Made by a program: the position numbers and the translations under genes
In this document: positions 12,205 through 22,320 of the stretch, piece by piece
Layout of the letters: every line of letters begins with the position of its first letter
How positions within the stretch are numbered: the stretch's first letter is position 1
Assembly: GCA_005879405.1 (NCBI GenBank)
Contig: VBKW01000036.1
Coordinates: 1-41,728 of the forward strand
Length of the DNA stretch: 41,728 bases
Reading direction: 5' to 3'
From: Deltaproteobacteria bacterium
Lineage (GTDB): Bacteria; Desulfobacterota; Binatia; UTPRO1
The notes under the pieces: generated by a model
Told to the model about the DNA's origin: nothing
Database searches by the model: none
The model's input: only the letters and a program-made list of their open reading frames with translations

Positions 12205-15204
12205 TCAGCCCTCGCGCGGCGCGAAGCCCTGGCGGATCGTGTTCTCGGTGACGACGCGCGGATCGACGAACTGGAGCAGATAGTCGGGCCCGCCGGTCTT
12301 CGTGCCGACGCCGGAAAGGCCATAGCCGCCGAACGGCTGGCGACCGACGCGCGCGCCGGTGATCGTGCGATTGACGTAGATGTTGCCGGCGCGCAGCGTC
12401 TCGGCGGCGCGGCGTATGCGCGTCGGTGACCGCGAGAAGACGCCCGCCGTCAACGCGTACTCGGTGTCGTTTGCGAGCGCGAGCGCGTGCTCGAAATCGG
12501 CCGCCGGCATGATCGTGAGCACGGGGCCGAAGATCTCCTCGGTCGCGACGCGGCAGCGCGGCCCGTCGACGACGACGATGGTCGGGCCGACGTACCAGCC
12601 GCCGTCCGGCACGTCGTCGCGCGTGTACACGACGTCGCCCTCGACGCGCGCGACGTCGCGGTAGCCGCGCACGCGCCGCCACGCGTCCTCGTCGATGAGC
12701 GGCCCGATTACGGTGTCGAGCGCGCGTGGGTGCCCGAGTGGCAGCAGCGCCGTCGCGCCGACGAGCCGCTCGAGGAGCGCGTCGAGCACGGGCGCGAGCA
12801 CGATCACGCGCGAGGCGGCGGAGCATTTCTGCCCCGCGTACGCGAACGCGCTCGCGACGATCGCCGGCACGGCCTGGTCGAGGTCGGCGTCGCTGTCGAC
12901 GACGATGGCGTTCTTGCCGCCCATCTCGGCCACGACGCGCTTCACCTGCCCCTGTCCTGCATGGTGCGCGGCGCCGCGCTCGACGATCGAGAGACCGACC
13001 GACTTCGACCCGGTGAACGCCACGAACGCGACGTCCGGATGATCGACAAGCGCGGGACCGATCTCCTCGCCGATTCCGGGAAGGAAGGCGAGCGCGCCCG
13101 GCGGCACACCGGCGGCGTGCAACACCTCGACGAGCCGGTACCCGATGCCGGGCGTCTGCTCCGCGGGCTTGAACACGACGCAGTTCCCGGTGACGAGCGC
13201 CGCCGTCACCATGCCGGTCGGGATCGCGAGCGGAAAGTTCCACGGCGCGATGACGACCCCGACCCCGCGCGGCTGATAACGATACGCGTTCGTCTCGCCG
13301 GGCGTCGAGAGCACGCCGGCGCCGCGACCGAGACGAAACGCCTCGCGCGCGTAGTACTCGCAGAAGTCGATCGCCTCGCAGACGTCCGCGTCCGCCTCGG
13401 GTTCCGGCTTCCCCGCCTCGAACACCTCGAGCGCCGCCAGCTCGGCGCGGCGCGCGCGCAGGATCGCCGCGGCGCGGATGAGGACGGCCGCCCGCTCGCT
13501 CCACGGAACGGCCGCCCAGGACGCCGCCGCTGTACACGCGGTCGTCAGCGCGTGCTCGACGTCGCCGACGCCGGCGCGACCGCTCGTGCAGACGAGCGTC
13601 GCGTACGCACCCGGATCGACGGAGCGGATCGTCGCCGTCGTCTGCACTGCTCGGCCGTCGATGACGACGGGCGCGTCGAAGCCGAACGTCGCCGGCGCGG
13701 CCGCCACGGCCGCGGCGAGCGACGCGCGCGCCGCCGGGCGCCGCAATTCGGCGTGAGGCTCGTTCCGAAAGCGCGGCGGCTCCGCGGCGGCGTCCACGAG
13801 TGCGGACCCGGTCGCGATCGGCGCGGCGTCGCGTCCTTCCCGGTCGTCGTCGGCCGCAGCGTGCGCGTCGGGCGGCGCGATCAGCGCGTCGAGAGTGGCG
13901 CCCTCGGCGAAGCGGTGGCGGATGAACGACTCGTTCGACGTATTCTCGAGGAGTCGACGCACGAGGTAGGCCATCCCCGGCACGAGCGCGCCGACGGGCG
14001 CATAGACCCGAACACGGAAGCCCAGACGTGCGAGCGCCGCGTGCACGGGCTCCGCCATCCCGTAGAGGAGCTGCAGCTCGATCGCGGCATCGGGAAGACC
14101 GTGCGCGCGCGCGGCCGCGATCGCGTACGCGAGGCTGCGGACGTTGTGGCTGCCGAATGCCGGCCGCACCGCGCCCGCATGTGCGACGAGATACCGCGCG
14201 CAGCGCTCGTAATTCAAGTCCGTCTCGGCTTTGTGCTCGAATACCGGCACCGGCCACCCCTCCGCCCTCGCCGTCACGGTCTCGACGTCCCAATAGGCGC
14301 CCTTCACCAGGCGCACGTGTAGCGGGAGGCGCAATGTGGCGGCCGACCACGCGACGAGCGCGTGCAGGTCGTCGAACGCGTCGCGGCGATACGCTTGCAC
14401 CACGCAGCCGAGCTGCGGTCCGGCGCGACACTCGTCGCCAAGCGAGCGCAGCAGCTCGAGCGTGAGATCCTTCGCCTCGTCCTGCTCCATGTCGAGATGG
14501 ACCGTCGCGCCGGCGCGGCGTGCGCGCTCGAGGAGCGGATGCAGACGGTCGCGCACGTCCGCCAGGCCGGCGGCGGCGGTGAGCGGCGCGAAGAGCGGCG
14601 AGAGCGCCGTCGGCTTCACCGACACATTCACGCGCGGCACCGTGCCCCACGGATCCTGCTCGAGCCGCGGGTTTGCCGGCCACCGGCGGGCTGTCTTCGC
14701 GAACGTGTCGAGGAGCGCGGCGACACGCGTCGCATACGCGTCCGCCTCACGTCCGGTGATCGTCCGCTCGCCGAGGACGTCGACCGACGATCCTTCGCCC
14801 TTTCGCCATAGCCGCGCGAGCCGCGGCATCGCCTCCGCGGGCGTCGCGCCGGCGATCAGCTGGCGCGCCATGCGGCGGATGTTGCGACGCGCAGCCGCCG
14901 CCGTGACCTGCGCGCCGAACGGCAGATGCGCGGCGACGCCGAGGCCGACCCCGAGCGCAGGCGGCACGTCGATCGTCGCGAAGTAGTCCTCGAGATGGAG
15001 CATGACGTCGCCGTCGTCGCGACAGGCGGGAAAGACGTCGACGAACCGGAAGAGCTGCGTTTTGAACCGGGGATGCGCGAGCGCCCAGTCGAGCATGCTC
15101 TCGCTCCACCAGCTCAGATGGAAGACGCGCGCCGGCTCCGCGGCGCCCGCCGCCGCGATGGTGCGCGCGAGCTCCTGCACCTCGGACTCGGACGGCGCGC
15201 TCAC
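12205..15204 (-). CDS. putA: Bifunctional proline dehydrogenase / L-glutamate gamma-semialdehyde dehydrogenase
   Basis: 999 aa; N-terminal proDH (VHLDMEQDEAKDLTLELLRS, VRLVKGAYWDVET), C-terminal ALDH (APWNFPLAIPTGMVTAALVTGNCVVFKPAEQTP, AEMGGKNAIVVD, AGQKCSAASRVIV). Confidence 0.95.
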   Translation of the reverse strand: MSAPSESEVQELARTIAAAGAAEPARVFHLSWWSESMLDWALAHPRFKTQLFRFVDVFPACRDDGDVMLHLEDYFATIDVPPALGVGLGVAAHLPFGAQVTAAAARRNIRRMARQLIAGATPAEAMPRLARLWRKGEGSSVDVLGERTITGREADAYATRVAALLDTFAKTARRWPANPRLEQDPWGTVPRVNVSVKPTALSPLFAPLTAAAGLADVRDRLHPLLERARRAGATVHLDMEQDEAKDLTLELLRSLGDECRAGPQLGCVVQAYRRDAFDDLHALVAWSAATLRLPLHVRLVKGAYWDVETVTARAEGWPVPVFEHKAETDLNYERCARYLVAHAGAVRPAFGSHNVRSLAYAIAAARAHGLPDAAIELQLLYGMAEPVHAALARLGFRVRVYAPVGALVPGMAYLVRRLLENTSNESFIRHRFAEGATLDALIAPPDAHAAADDDREGRDAAPIATGSALVDAAAEPPRFRNEPHAELRRPAARASLAAAVAAAPATFGFDAPVVIDGRAVQTTATIRSVDPGAYATLVCTSGRAGVGDVEHALTTACTAAASWAAVPWSERAAVLIRAAAILRARRAELAALEVFEAGKPEPEADADVCEAIDFCEYYAREAFRLGRGAGVLSTPGETNAYRYQPRGVGVVIAPWNFPLAIPTGMVTAALVTGNCVVFKPAEQTPGIGYRLVEVLHAAGVPPGALAFLPGIGEEIGPALVDHPDVAFVAFTGSKSVGLSIVERGAAHHAGQGQVKRVVAEMGGKNAIVVDSDADLDQAVPAIVASAFAYAGQKCSAASRVIVLAPVLDALLERLVGATALLPLGHPRALDTVIGPLIDEDAWRRVRGYRDVARVEGDVVYTRDDVPDGGWYVGPTIVVVDGPRCRVATEEIFGPVLTIMPAADFEHALALANDTEYALTAGVFSRSPTRIRRAAETLRAGNIYVNRTITGARVGRQPFGGYGLSGVGTKTGGPDYLLQFVDPRVVTENTIRQGFAPREG

Positions 15205-15259
15205 GACACCAGCGTAGTCCCGGGGCGGCGCGAGTCGAAGAGGCGACGCGCGACGCTCG

Positions 15260-16168
15260 TCAGCGCGCCATCACCCGTGCGAGACGCCAGCCGTCGTCGA
15301 CCGCCGCCGCGACGGCGATCAGCACGCCGTCCGCGCTCTCGATCCGCACCACCTCGTCCGCCGCGTGCGGTGCGCCGAGCGCCCGCAGCGCCTGCTGCCG
15401 TCCGTCGCGGATGGCGGCGATGAGCGGCGCGTCGGCGACGATCGCGCGAAATCCCGTCATCGCCGCCGACGGCGTGAGGAGCGGCAACGTGCCGCGTGTC
15501 GCTCGCTCCTCGACGTCGTGGAGCGGCACGGCGTCGGCGAGTGAGAACGGGCCAAACGCGGTCCGGCGCAACGTCGCGAGGTGGGCCCCGGTGCCGAGCG
15601 CCGCGCCGAGGTCGTGCGCGAGGACGCGCACGTACGTGCCTTTCGAGCACTCGACGGCGAACGCCAGGCGATCGGGCGCGAGGAACGCCACGTCGAAGGC
15701 GGCGACGTGCACCGGCCGTGCGGCGCGTTCCACATCGTGACCGGCGCGCGCAAGACGGTAGAGCGGCACGCCTTCGCGCTTCAGCGCCGAATACATCGGC
15801 GGCGTCTGCATGATCGCGCCGCGCAGCGGCGCAACGGCCGCCGCCAGCGTCGCCGGCGCAATGGATGGCACCGCGCGGCGCTCCACGATGGCTCCGGTGC
15901 GATCGAGTGTGTCGGTCGTCGCGCCGAGGACGATCTCGCCGACGTAGCGCTTGGAGTCCCCGGCGAGAAATTGTGCGAGCTTCGTCCCCTCGCCTACGCA
16001 AATCGGCAAGAGACCCGTCGCAAACGGGTCGAGCGTGCCGAGATGGCCGACCTTCTGCCGAAGCGTCCGCTTGACCCGCGCGACGACCGCCGCGGAGGTG
16101 AGCCCGTCAGGCTTGTCGACGAGGAGAATCCCGTCCGACTGCCGCGACGTCGAGAGGCGACCCGTCAT
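15260..16168 (-). CDS. truB: tRNA pseudouridine(55) synthase
   Basis: 302 aa; GILLVDKPDGLTSAAVVARVKR, KVGHLGTLDPFATGLLPICVGEGTKL, CSKGTYVRVLAHDLGAAL. Confidence 0.96.
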   Translation of the reverse strand: MTGRLSTSRQSDGILLVDKPDGLTSAAVVARVKRTLRQKVGHLGTLDPFATGLLPICVGEGTKLAQFLAGDSKRYVGEIVLGATTDTLDRTGAIVERRAVPSIAPATLAAAVAPLRGAIMQTPPMYSALKREGVPLYRLARAGHDVERAARPVHVAAFDVAFLAPDRLAFAVECSKGTYVRVLAHDLGAALGTGAHLATLRRTAFGPFSLADAVPLHDVEERATRGTLPLLTPSAAMTGFRAIVADAPLIAAIRDGRQQALRALGAPHAADEVVRIESADGVLIAVAAAVDDGWRLARVMAR

Positions 16169-16626
16169 CGCTCCGCGGCATCATCGTCGTCGCGATCGGC
16201 ACCGCGTGGCTCGTCGTCGTCGGCGTCGCGCTCGCCGCGAGACGGCGCGCCTGCCGTCGTCCCGCCCGCCGCGGCAGGCTGATCCGTCGAGTGGATCTCG
16301 CGCAGCAATCGCTCCACCCGCTCGCCGGCCTCGAACGAGGGGTCGAGCTCGAAGCGCAGCTCCGGCGTGAATCGCAGACCGACCTTCCGACCCGCGTGCG
16401 ACTGCAGGTACGCGCGCGCGCTCGCGAGACCGGCGAGACTACGCGCCCGCGCCGCGTCGTCACCGAGCGCGGATACGAAGACGCGCGCGTGCTTCAAGTC
16501 CGGCGACACGTCGACGCCCGTCACCGTCACCATGCGGACGCGCGGATCTTTCACCTCGCGGAGGAGGAGCTCGGCGAGCGCCGACTTGAGGAGCGCGCCG
16601 ACACGGTCGGTTCGTTTCACCGGCAT
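16165..16626 (-). CDS. rbfA: 30S ribosome-binding factor A
   Basis: MPVKRTDRVGALLKSALAELLLREVKDPRVRMVTVTGVDVSPDLKHARVFVSALGDD...; acidic low-complexity C-terminal tail. Confidence 0.93.
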   Translation of the reverse strand: MPVKRTDRVGALLKSALAELLLREVKDPRVRMVTVTGVDVSPDLKHARVFVSALGDDAARARSLAGLASARAYLQSHAGRKVGLRFTPELRFELDPSFEAGERVERLLREIHSTDQPAAAGGTTAGAPSRGERDADDDEPRGADRDDDDAAER

Positions 16627-16630
16627 CGGA

Positions 16631-16918
16631 TCAATAGTGCAGGAACTCGAGCTGCTCCTCGCCGACCTCGGCGATCTGCATGTCGTCGATGAAGCGCACA
16701 ACCTCGCGCAGCGCCGAATCGACGAACGGCTCGTCGACGCCGACCTGGCAGATGACGAGCATGGCGCGTTGCCACATGTCGTGATCGGCGCACTCGGCAA
16801 TCGAGACGTTGAACTTGTCGCGTACACGCGCCTTGATCTTGCGCAGCACGCTGCGTTTGCCCTTCAGCGAGTGGTTTTCGTGGATGAAGAGCGTCAGGCG
16901 TAGGACCCCGACGGTCAC
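16631..16918 (-). CDS. DUF503 domain-containing protein (YlxP-like)
   Basis: 95 aa; VGVLRLTLFIHENHSLKGKRSVLRKIKARVRDKFNVSIAE; classic position between infB and rbfA. Confidence 0.9.
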   Translation of the reverse strand: MTVGVLRLTLFIHENHSLKGKRSVLRKIKARVRDKFNVSIAECADHDMWQRAMLVICQVGVDEPFVDSALREVVRFIDDMQIAEVGEEQLEFLHY

Positions 16919-16936
16919 GGCACGCTCCGCGCGCCG

Positions 16937-19708
16937 TCAGACGCGGCGCTCGACCTGCGCTTGCCCCCCGCCGGCGCCGTGACGCGCCGCCGGCGCCAAG
17001 TGCCGAGCGACCTCCTCCATCTCGAAGACCTCCACGACGTCGCCTTCCTTCACGTCGGGGAAGTTCTCGATCGTGAGGCCGCACTCGTATCCGGACACGA
17101 CCTCGCGCGCGTCGTCCTTGAAGCGGCGCAGCGTCCCGATCTTGCCCTCGTGCACCACGACGTTGTCGCGCACGACGCGCGCGCTGCCGCCGCGGACGAT
17201 CTTGCCGTCGGTGACGAAGCAGCCGGCGACGCGTCCCGCGCTCGGGATCGTGAAGATCTGCCGCACTTCTGCTTTGCCGACCGCGCGCTCGCGCAACGTC
17301 GGCTCGAGGAGACCTTCGAGGGCGTCGCGCACATCGCTCACGACCTCGTAGATGATGTTGTAGAGACGGATGTCGACGCCTTCGCGCGCGGCGAGATCCT
17401 GTGCCTTCGACTCCGGACGGACGTTGAAGCCGATCACGATCGCATTCGACGCCGCGGCGAGGAGCACGTCGGACTCGTTGATGCCGCCGACAGACGAGTG
17501 GATGACCGAGAGCTTCACCTCGTCAGTGGAGAGCCGGGTGAGCGCGTCGCGAATTGCCTCGACGGACCCCTGCACGTCGGCCTTCAAGACCACCTTCAGC
17601 GCCTTCACGCCGCCCGCTTGGATTTGTTGATACAGATCCTCGAGCGAGACCTTGCTGGTCGTGGCGAGCTCGCTCTCGCGCTGCTTCGCGCGGCGATGCT
17701 CCGCCACCTGTCGCGCCTTCGCCTCGTCGGCGACGGCGATGAACGTATCGCCGGCGGCAGGCACGCCGGTCAGCCCGAGGATCTCGACGGGCATCGACGG
17801 GCTCGCACTTTCGAGCTTGCGTCCGCGGTCGTCGATCATCGCGCGGATGCGACCGTACTCGAGGCCGCAGACGAAGGCGTCCCCGACTTTGAGCGTCCCT
17901 TCCTGCACCAGGACGGTCGCCACCGGGCCACGCCCGCGATCGAGCTTCGCCTCGACGATCGCGCCGCGCGCGCGACGGTTGGCATTCGCGGAGACCTCGA
18001 GCACGTCGGCTTGCAGCAGCAACATCTCGAGGAGCTGGGGGATTCCCTCTTTCGTCTTCGCCGAGACCGGTACGACGATGGTATCGCCGCCCCACGCTTC
18101 CGGTGCGAGACCGTGGTTGGCGAGGTCGCGCGTGACCCGCTCGACGTCCGCTTCGGGTTTGTCGACCTTGTTGATCGCGACGATGATCGGCACCTCGGCG
18201 GCGCGCGCGTGATCGATCGCTTCCTGCGTCTGCGGCATGATGCTGTCGTCGGCGGCGACGACGAGCACGACGAGATCCGTCACCTGCGCGCCGCGGGCGC
18301 GCATCGCCGTGAACGCCTCGTGGCCCGGCGTGTCGAGGAAAGTCACTCGTCGCGCGCCGACGTCGACGGCGTAGGCCCCGATGTGCTGCGTGATGCCGCC
18401 CGCCTCGCCGGCGGTAACGTTCGCCTGCCGAATGGCGTCGAGGAGCGACGTCTTGCCGTGGTCGACGTGACCCATGATCGTCACGACGGGGGGCCGCGGC
18501 TCGCGGTCGGCGTCGTCGGTCGTCTCTTCCGGGCCCGTCTCGAGGAGCGACTCGACGTTCAGCGCGACGTTCTCGACGCTGTAGTCGAACTCCGACGCGA
18601 CGAGCGTCGCGGTATCGTGGTCGAGCACCTGGTTGACGGTCGCCATCATGCCCATGTCCATGAGCTTGCGGATGACCTCGCTCGATTTGACGCCTACCGC
18701 CTTGGAGAGGTCACCGACCGTGATCGCCTCCGAGATCTTCACGACGCGCTTGCTCGCCTTCGGCGTCGTGATCTCGGTACGGTGCTGCTCTTTGCCTGGC
18801 AGCGCGCGCTTTTTCCGGCGCAGCTTGCCGCCAGGGCGCCGATCGCGCTCGAGCGTCTCGAGCATGTCGGTTTTCTTGATGACCTTGCGCTTCTTCTTCT
18901 TGCCGAGATCGACGTCCTTGGCGCGGCCGGGCGTCTCCGCAGGTGCAGGCGTTCCCGGACGCGGGCGCGCGACGCCACCCGGCCGATCGCCGGCGTCGGC
19001 GCGACGGGGCTCGGGACGCGCGGGCGGCGCGGCCTTTTTGAGATCGATGCGCCCGAGGACGCGCACGGTCTGCGGTGCATCATCGAGGCGCGGCGCCGCC
19101 GCCGTCGCGGCGGCATCGCCCGCACCGGGTGCCGGCTCCGCCTCCATTTCGACCGCGGGTGCCTCGTCGTCCGGCGCCGCGTCCGGCTCCGCGATCGCCG
19201 CCTCGGCAAGCTCGGCGGTGCTCGCGGCGATCTCGTCGGCGACCGCCGGCGCCGGCTCGTCGACGAAGAACGGCACCGCGACGTCACCGACCTCGGGCTC
19301 GACGTCGACGACCGGCGCGGGCTCGGCCCCCGCAGCCGGCGCCTCGTCGGGCGCCGTCGGCGGAATCTCCTCGCGCTTCAGGACCTCGACGCGCGTCGTG
19401 CGGCGGCGGATGACGTTGGCACGAACCCGGTTCTCGACCACTTGCTCGCGCGACGTCACCATCTGCTCGACGTCCGCGTCCTTTTCGGTGACGACGCGCT
19501 CGGAGACGATGCGCTCGGTGCCGATCGTGACCGACGCCTTGTCGCGCAGCCCGAGCGCCTCGCGTATACGCGCGATCTGATCGTCGCTCAGCGAGCTCTG
19601 CGACTTCTTGTTACGGATCCCGAGGCGCTCGATCTTCGCGAGCACGTCCTTCGTCGGGACGTTCCACTCCTTGGCGAGCTCGTGAATGCGTTTCTTGGCG
19701 GCGGTCAA
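16937..19708 (-). CDS. infB: Translation initiation factor IF-2
   Basis: 923 aa; [65 protein letters not shown]; long acidic/Ala-rich N-terminal linker. Confidence 0.97.
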   Translation of the reverse strand: MTAAKKRIHELAKEWNVPTKDVLAKIERLGIRNKKSQSSLSDDQIARIREALGLRDKASVTIGTERIVSERVVTEKDADVEQMVTSREQVVENRVRANVIRRRTTRVEVLKREEIPPTAPDEAPAAGAEPAPVVDVEPEVGDVAVPFFVDEPAPAVADEIAASTAELAEAAIAEPDAAPDDEAPAVEMEAEPAPGAGDAAATAAAPRLDDAPQTVRVLGRIDLKKAAPPARPEPRRADAGDRPGGVARPRPGTPAPAETPGRAKDVDLGKKKKRKVIKKTDMLETLERDRRPGGKLRRKKRALPGKEQHRTEITTPKASKRVVKISEAITVGDLSKAVGVKSSEVIRKLMDMGMMATVNQVLDHDTATLVASEFDYSVENVALNVESLLETGPEETTDDADREPRPPVVTIMGHVDHGKTSLLDAIRQANVTAGEAGGITQHIGAYAVDVGARRVTFLDTPGHEAFTAMRARGAQVTDLVVLVVAADDSIMPQTQEAIDHARAAEVPIIVAINKVDKPEADVERVTRDLANHGLAPEAWGGDTIVVPVSAKTKEGIPQLLEMLLLQADVLEVSANANRRARGAIVEAKLDRGRGPVATVLVQEGTLKVGDAFVCGLEYGRIRAMIDDRGRKLESASPSMPVEILGLTGVPAAGDTFIAVADEAKARQVAEHRRAKQRESELATTSKVSLEDLYQQIQAGGVKALKVVLKADVQGSVEAIRDALTRLSTDEVKLSVIHSSVGGINESDVLLAAASNAIVIGFNVRPESKAQDLAAREGVDIRLYNIIYEVVSDVRDALEGLLEPTLRERAVGKAEVRQIFTIPSAGRVAGCFVTDGKIVRGGSARVVRDNVVVHEGKIGTLRRFKDDAREVVSGYECGLTIENFPDVKEGDVVEVFEMEEVARHLAPAARHGAGGGQAQVERRV

Positions 19709-19983
19709 GCCTGCACCTCCGAGAACGACGCGCGTAGCGCGACGCGTTGCGGTTTAGGTATCACGCACCGAAGGGAGCGCACAAACCCGCCCCGGCGTGC
19801 GAACGCTTCGAGACACGTCGCGCGCGCGTGTACCCACGCGCCGCGACCGGGAGCGCGCTTGTCGAGATCGACGTGCAATCGGCCGTCGCGCGCGGTGAGG
19901 CGCGTCAGCATCGCCCGCGCATCGCGCTGGCGACACCCGACGCACGTTCGCATGGGACCGACGCTCGTGCGCATCCGTCGCAC
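19705..19983 (-). CDS. YlxR/RnpM family (DUF448) protein
   Basis: [54 protein letters not shown]; between nusA and infB. True start may be 19953. Confidence 0.88.
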   Translation of the reverse strand: MRRMRTSVGPMRTCVGCRQRDARAMLTRLTARDGRLHVDLDKRAPGRGAWVHARATCLEAFARRGGFVRSLRCVIPKPQRVALRASFSEVQA

Positions 19984-19986
19984 CGA

Positions 19987-21447
19987 CTACGCGCCACCCT
20001 CCTCCGACGAGCCGCTTTCGGCGGTCGACGCGTCGCCCGATTGCTCGGCGCCCGGCGCCGCGGCGGTCGACGCGTCGTCCGATTGCTCGGCGCCCGGCGC
20101 CGCGTCGGCATTGCCCGCCGGGGTCTCGGCGGCCGCGGCCTCTGCCGCAGCCCGTGCCTCTGCTTCGGCCCGTGCGTCTGCTTCGGCCCGTGCCTCTGCC
20201 TCGGCGCGCTTTTCCTCGACGTGCTTCTGCGCCGCGGCGATGATCGTCGTCGCCTTCTCCGCGCTCACGCCGTCGACTTGCGTCACCGTGTCGACGTCCG
20301 AGGTCGCGAGCTCCTCCGCCGACTTGAATCCGTGCTGGTACAAGAGCTCCGCCGTCACGTCGCCGATGCCCGGCACCGAGACGAGCGACGCGCGCGCGTT
20401 CCGCGCTTCCTCTTCCGCCTCCGCCTCGCCGCGCACGTCGAGGCGCCAACCGGTCAAGCGCGACGCCAAGCGGACGTTCTGCCCCTTCTTGCCGATCGCG
20501 AGCGAGAGCTGATCGTCGGGGACGATCACCTCCATCGCGCGCTCGTCCTCGTCCATGATGATCTTCGACACCTTCGCCGGCGAGAGCGCGCGGCAGACGT
20601 ACTCCGCCTGATCGGCTGTCCACGGCACGATATCGATCTTCTCGCCGCGCAGCTCCTGCACGACCGACTGCACGCGTGTGCCGCGCATCCCGACGCAGGC
20701 GCCGACCGGATCGACGTCCCTGTCGTTGGAGTAGACGGCGATCTTGGCGCGCCCACCGGGCTCGCGCGCGGCGCCCTTCACCTCGACGATACCCTCGTAG
20801 ATCTCCGGTACTTCCTGCTCGAAGAGCTTGGTGAGGAGTCCCGGGTGCGTGCGCGAGAGGACGATCTGCGGCCCTTTGCTCGTGAGCTCGACGTCGAGGA
20901 TGTAGGCGCGGATGCGGTCACCCTGGCGGTAGCGCTCGCGCGGGATCTGCTCCTTCTCCGGCAGGATCGCGTCGGTGCGGCCCAGGTTCACGATGATGTT
21001 CTTGCGCTCGAAGCGCTGCACGATGCCGGAGAACAGCTCGCCTTTCCGGTCTTTGAACTCGTTGAAGATGATGCCGCGCTCGGCCTCGCGGACGCGCTGG
21101 ATGATGTTCTGCTTTGCCGCCTGCGCCGCGATGCGCCCGAACTTCTCCTGCGACAGCTTCGAGAGCAGCTCGTCGCCGACCTCGGCGTCGGGATCGAGCG
21201 TCGCCTTCGCGTCCTTCACCGCGATCTGGTTCGTCGGGTCGGTGATCTGATCGACGACGGTCTTGATCTCGAAGAGCTCGACCTCGCCGATGTCGGCGTT
21301 GAACTTGGCCTCGATCTGGTGCTCGAGCCCGAACGTGCGGCGCGCGGCGGACAGCATGGCGTCTTCGAGGGCGGCGATGATGATGCCCTTGTCGATGCCT
21401 TTTTCCTTGCTCACCTGCTCGATGACGCGGTTCAGATCCGGAAGCAT
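19987..21447 (-). CDS. nusA: Transcription termination/antitermination protein NusA
   Basis: MLPDLNRVIEQVSKEKGIDKGIIIAALEDAMLSAARRTFG; S1, KH (GACVGMRGTRVQSVVQELRGEKIDIV) and C-terminal HhH-like region; repetitive acidic tail. Confidence 0.96.
   Translation of the reverse strand: MLPDLNRVIEQVSKEKGIDKGIIIAALEDAMLSAARRTFGLEHQIEAKFNADIGEVELFEIKTVVDQITDPTNQIAVKDAKATLDPDAEVGDELLSKLSQEKFGRIAAQAAKQNIIQRVREAERGIIFNEFKDRKGELFSGIVQRFERKNIIVNLGRTDAILPEKEQIPRERYRQGDRIRAYILDVELTSKGPQIVLSRTHPGLLTKLFEQEVPEIYEGIVEVKGAAREPGGRAKIAVYSNDRDVDPVGACVGMRGTRVQSVVQELRGEKIDIVPWTADQAEYVCRALSPAKVSKIIMDEDERAMEVIVPDDQLSLAIGKKGQNVRLASRLTGWRLDVRGEAEAEEEARNARASLVSVPGIGDVTAELLYQHGFKSAEELATSDVDTVTQVDGVSAEKATTIIAAAQKHVEEKRAEAEARAEADARAEAEARAAAEAAAAETPAGNADAAPGAEQSDDASTAAAPGAEQSGDASTAESGSSEEGGA
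20021..20102. repeat. Two-unit tandem repeat, 42-nt period, in the nusA 3' end
   Basis: gcggtcgacgcgtcgcccgattgctcggcgcccggcgccg (20021-20060) repeated at 20063-20102 with one substitution; encodes AAAPGAEQS(D/G)DAST twice. Confidence 0.9.
20135..20206. repeat. 18-nt-period tandem repeat, about 4 units, in nusA
   Basis: cgtgcctctgcttcggcc / cgtgcgtctgcttcggcc / cgtgcctctgcctcggcg, preceded by the degenerate unit gcggcctctgccgcagcc; encodes AEARAEADARAEAEARAAAEA. Confidence 0.85.
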
Positions 21448-21458
21448 CGTCGATCCTC

Positions 21459-21995
21459 CTAACGCGCGCCGGAGCGCTGGCCGGCCTGGCGCTCGGCCCG
21501 CCGGGGATGCGCCCGGCCGCCGTCGCCGGGATTGAAGTCGTGCTGGTAGTGCGCACGCGCAATCGCGTCGAATGCGATCGCATGCGGGCCGTCGTCGCCG
21601 GTGACGACGACGCCATGCTCGTCGACCGCGGTCAGCACGCCGCGAAACGAATGGCGCCCGGCAAGCGGCTGGCGCGTCCGCACGTGGACGCGCTTGCCGA
21701 CGTAGGGGGGAAAATGCGCCGGTCGCGTGAGCGGTCGATTGATGCCCGGCGACGACACCTCGAGCGTGTACGAGCCGGGAACCGCCTCGGGTTGCGCGTC
21801 GAGGACGTCGGACACCTCGCGGCTCACGCGTGCGAGCTCGTCCAACAACACGCCACCAGGCTTGTCGATGAGGAGCCGGAGTACCGTGCCGTGCCCCTCG
21901 CGCCGGTGCTCGACGTCGACCAGCTCGAGACCGGCCTCGAGGGCGATCGGCTCGACGATCTCCCACACCGCTCTGGTTTTCGGATCGGTTTCCAT
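21459..21995 (-). CDS. rimP: Ribosome maturation factor RimP
   Basis: METDPKTRAVWEIVEPIALEAGLELVDVEHRREGHGTVLRLLIDKPGGVLLDELARVSREVSDVLDAQ...YTLEVSSPGINRPL. Confidence 0.95.
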   Translation of the reverse strand: METDPKTRAVWEIVEPIALEAGLELVDVEHRREGHGTVLRLLIDKPGGVLLDELARVSREVSDVLDAQPEAVPGSYTLEVSSPGINRPLTRPAHFPPYVGKRVHVRTRQPLAGRHSFRGVLTAVDEHGVVVTGDDGPHAIAFDAIARAHYQHDFNPGDGGRAHPRRAERQAGQRSGAR

Positions 21996-22121
21996 GCTCG
22001 CTCTGTTCACCCGATTACGCCGCAAGCCCGCCCGCGCGACCGGGGGCCGAGAGCACAACACCAGTTCGGTTCAGGAGACCCCGCCGCGGGGAAGACTGGC
22101 CGACGCATCGGCCCCAAAAGC

Positions 22122-22150
22122 AAAAAAAGCGGGCGCGGGCCCACTTTTTT
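22122..22150 (-). terminator. Rho-independent terminator, potentially bidirectional
   Basis: Minus strand: GTGGGC-CCGC-GCCCGC stem followed by TTTTTTT; plus strand AAAAAAGCGGGC-GCGG-GCCCACTTTTTT. Lies downstream of the acyl-CoA synthetase gene. Confidence 0.7.
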
Positions 22151-22218
22151 GGCCTACAACTATGCGGGAGTTAACACGTGTCGTCGCCGCGCGCAAGCGC
22201 GGCCGTCCCGTCACACGG

Positions 22219-22320
22219 GATCAAGTTGCGATCCAGACGAGGCGCGGCGGTGAGTACGGGGTCGAGTTGCGAGCGACCCGACGAGCCCGCGGCCGGTACT
22301 GGGGCGAGTTGCGAGCGAGA
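22219..22320. repeat. Three degenerate ~41-bp units resembling the left arm of the palindromic repeat
   Basis: agttgcg at 22224, 22265 and 22307 (spacing 41 and 42), each in context (t)(c/g)(a/g)agttgcgA...cgagg/cgag. Confidence 0.65.

Noticed and set aside
12170-14683. 837-aa minus-strand ORF in an alternative frame of putA
   Set aside because: Arg-rich out-of-frame translation of the putA gene; no domain.
16165-16300. Acidic low-complexity tail of RbfA and N-terminal Ala/Pro/Glu-rich region of IF-2 as possible novel domains
   Set aside because: Disordered linkers of this type are common in these proteins in high-GC organisms.
16961-20512. 1183-aa plus-strand ORF
   Set aside because: Antisense to infB/ylxR/nusA, which are unambiguous; codon-mirror artefact of GC-rich third positions.
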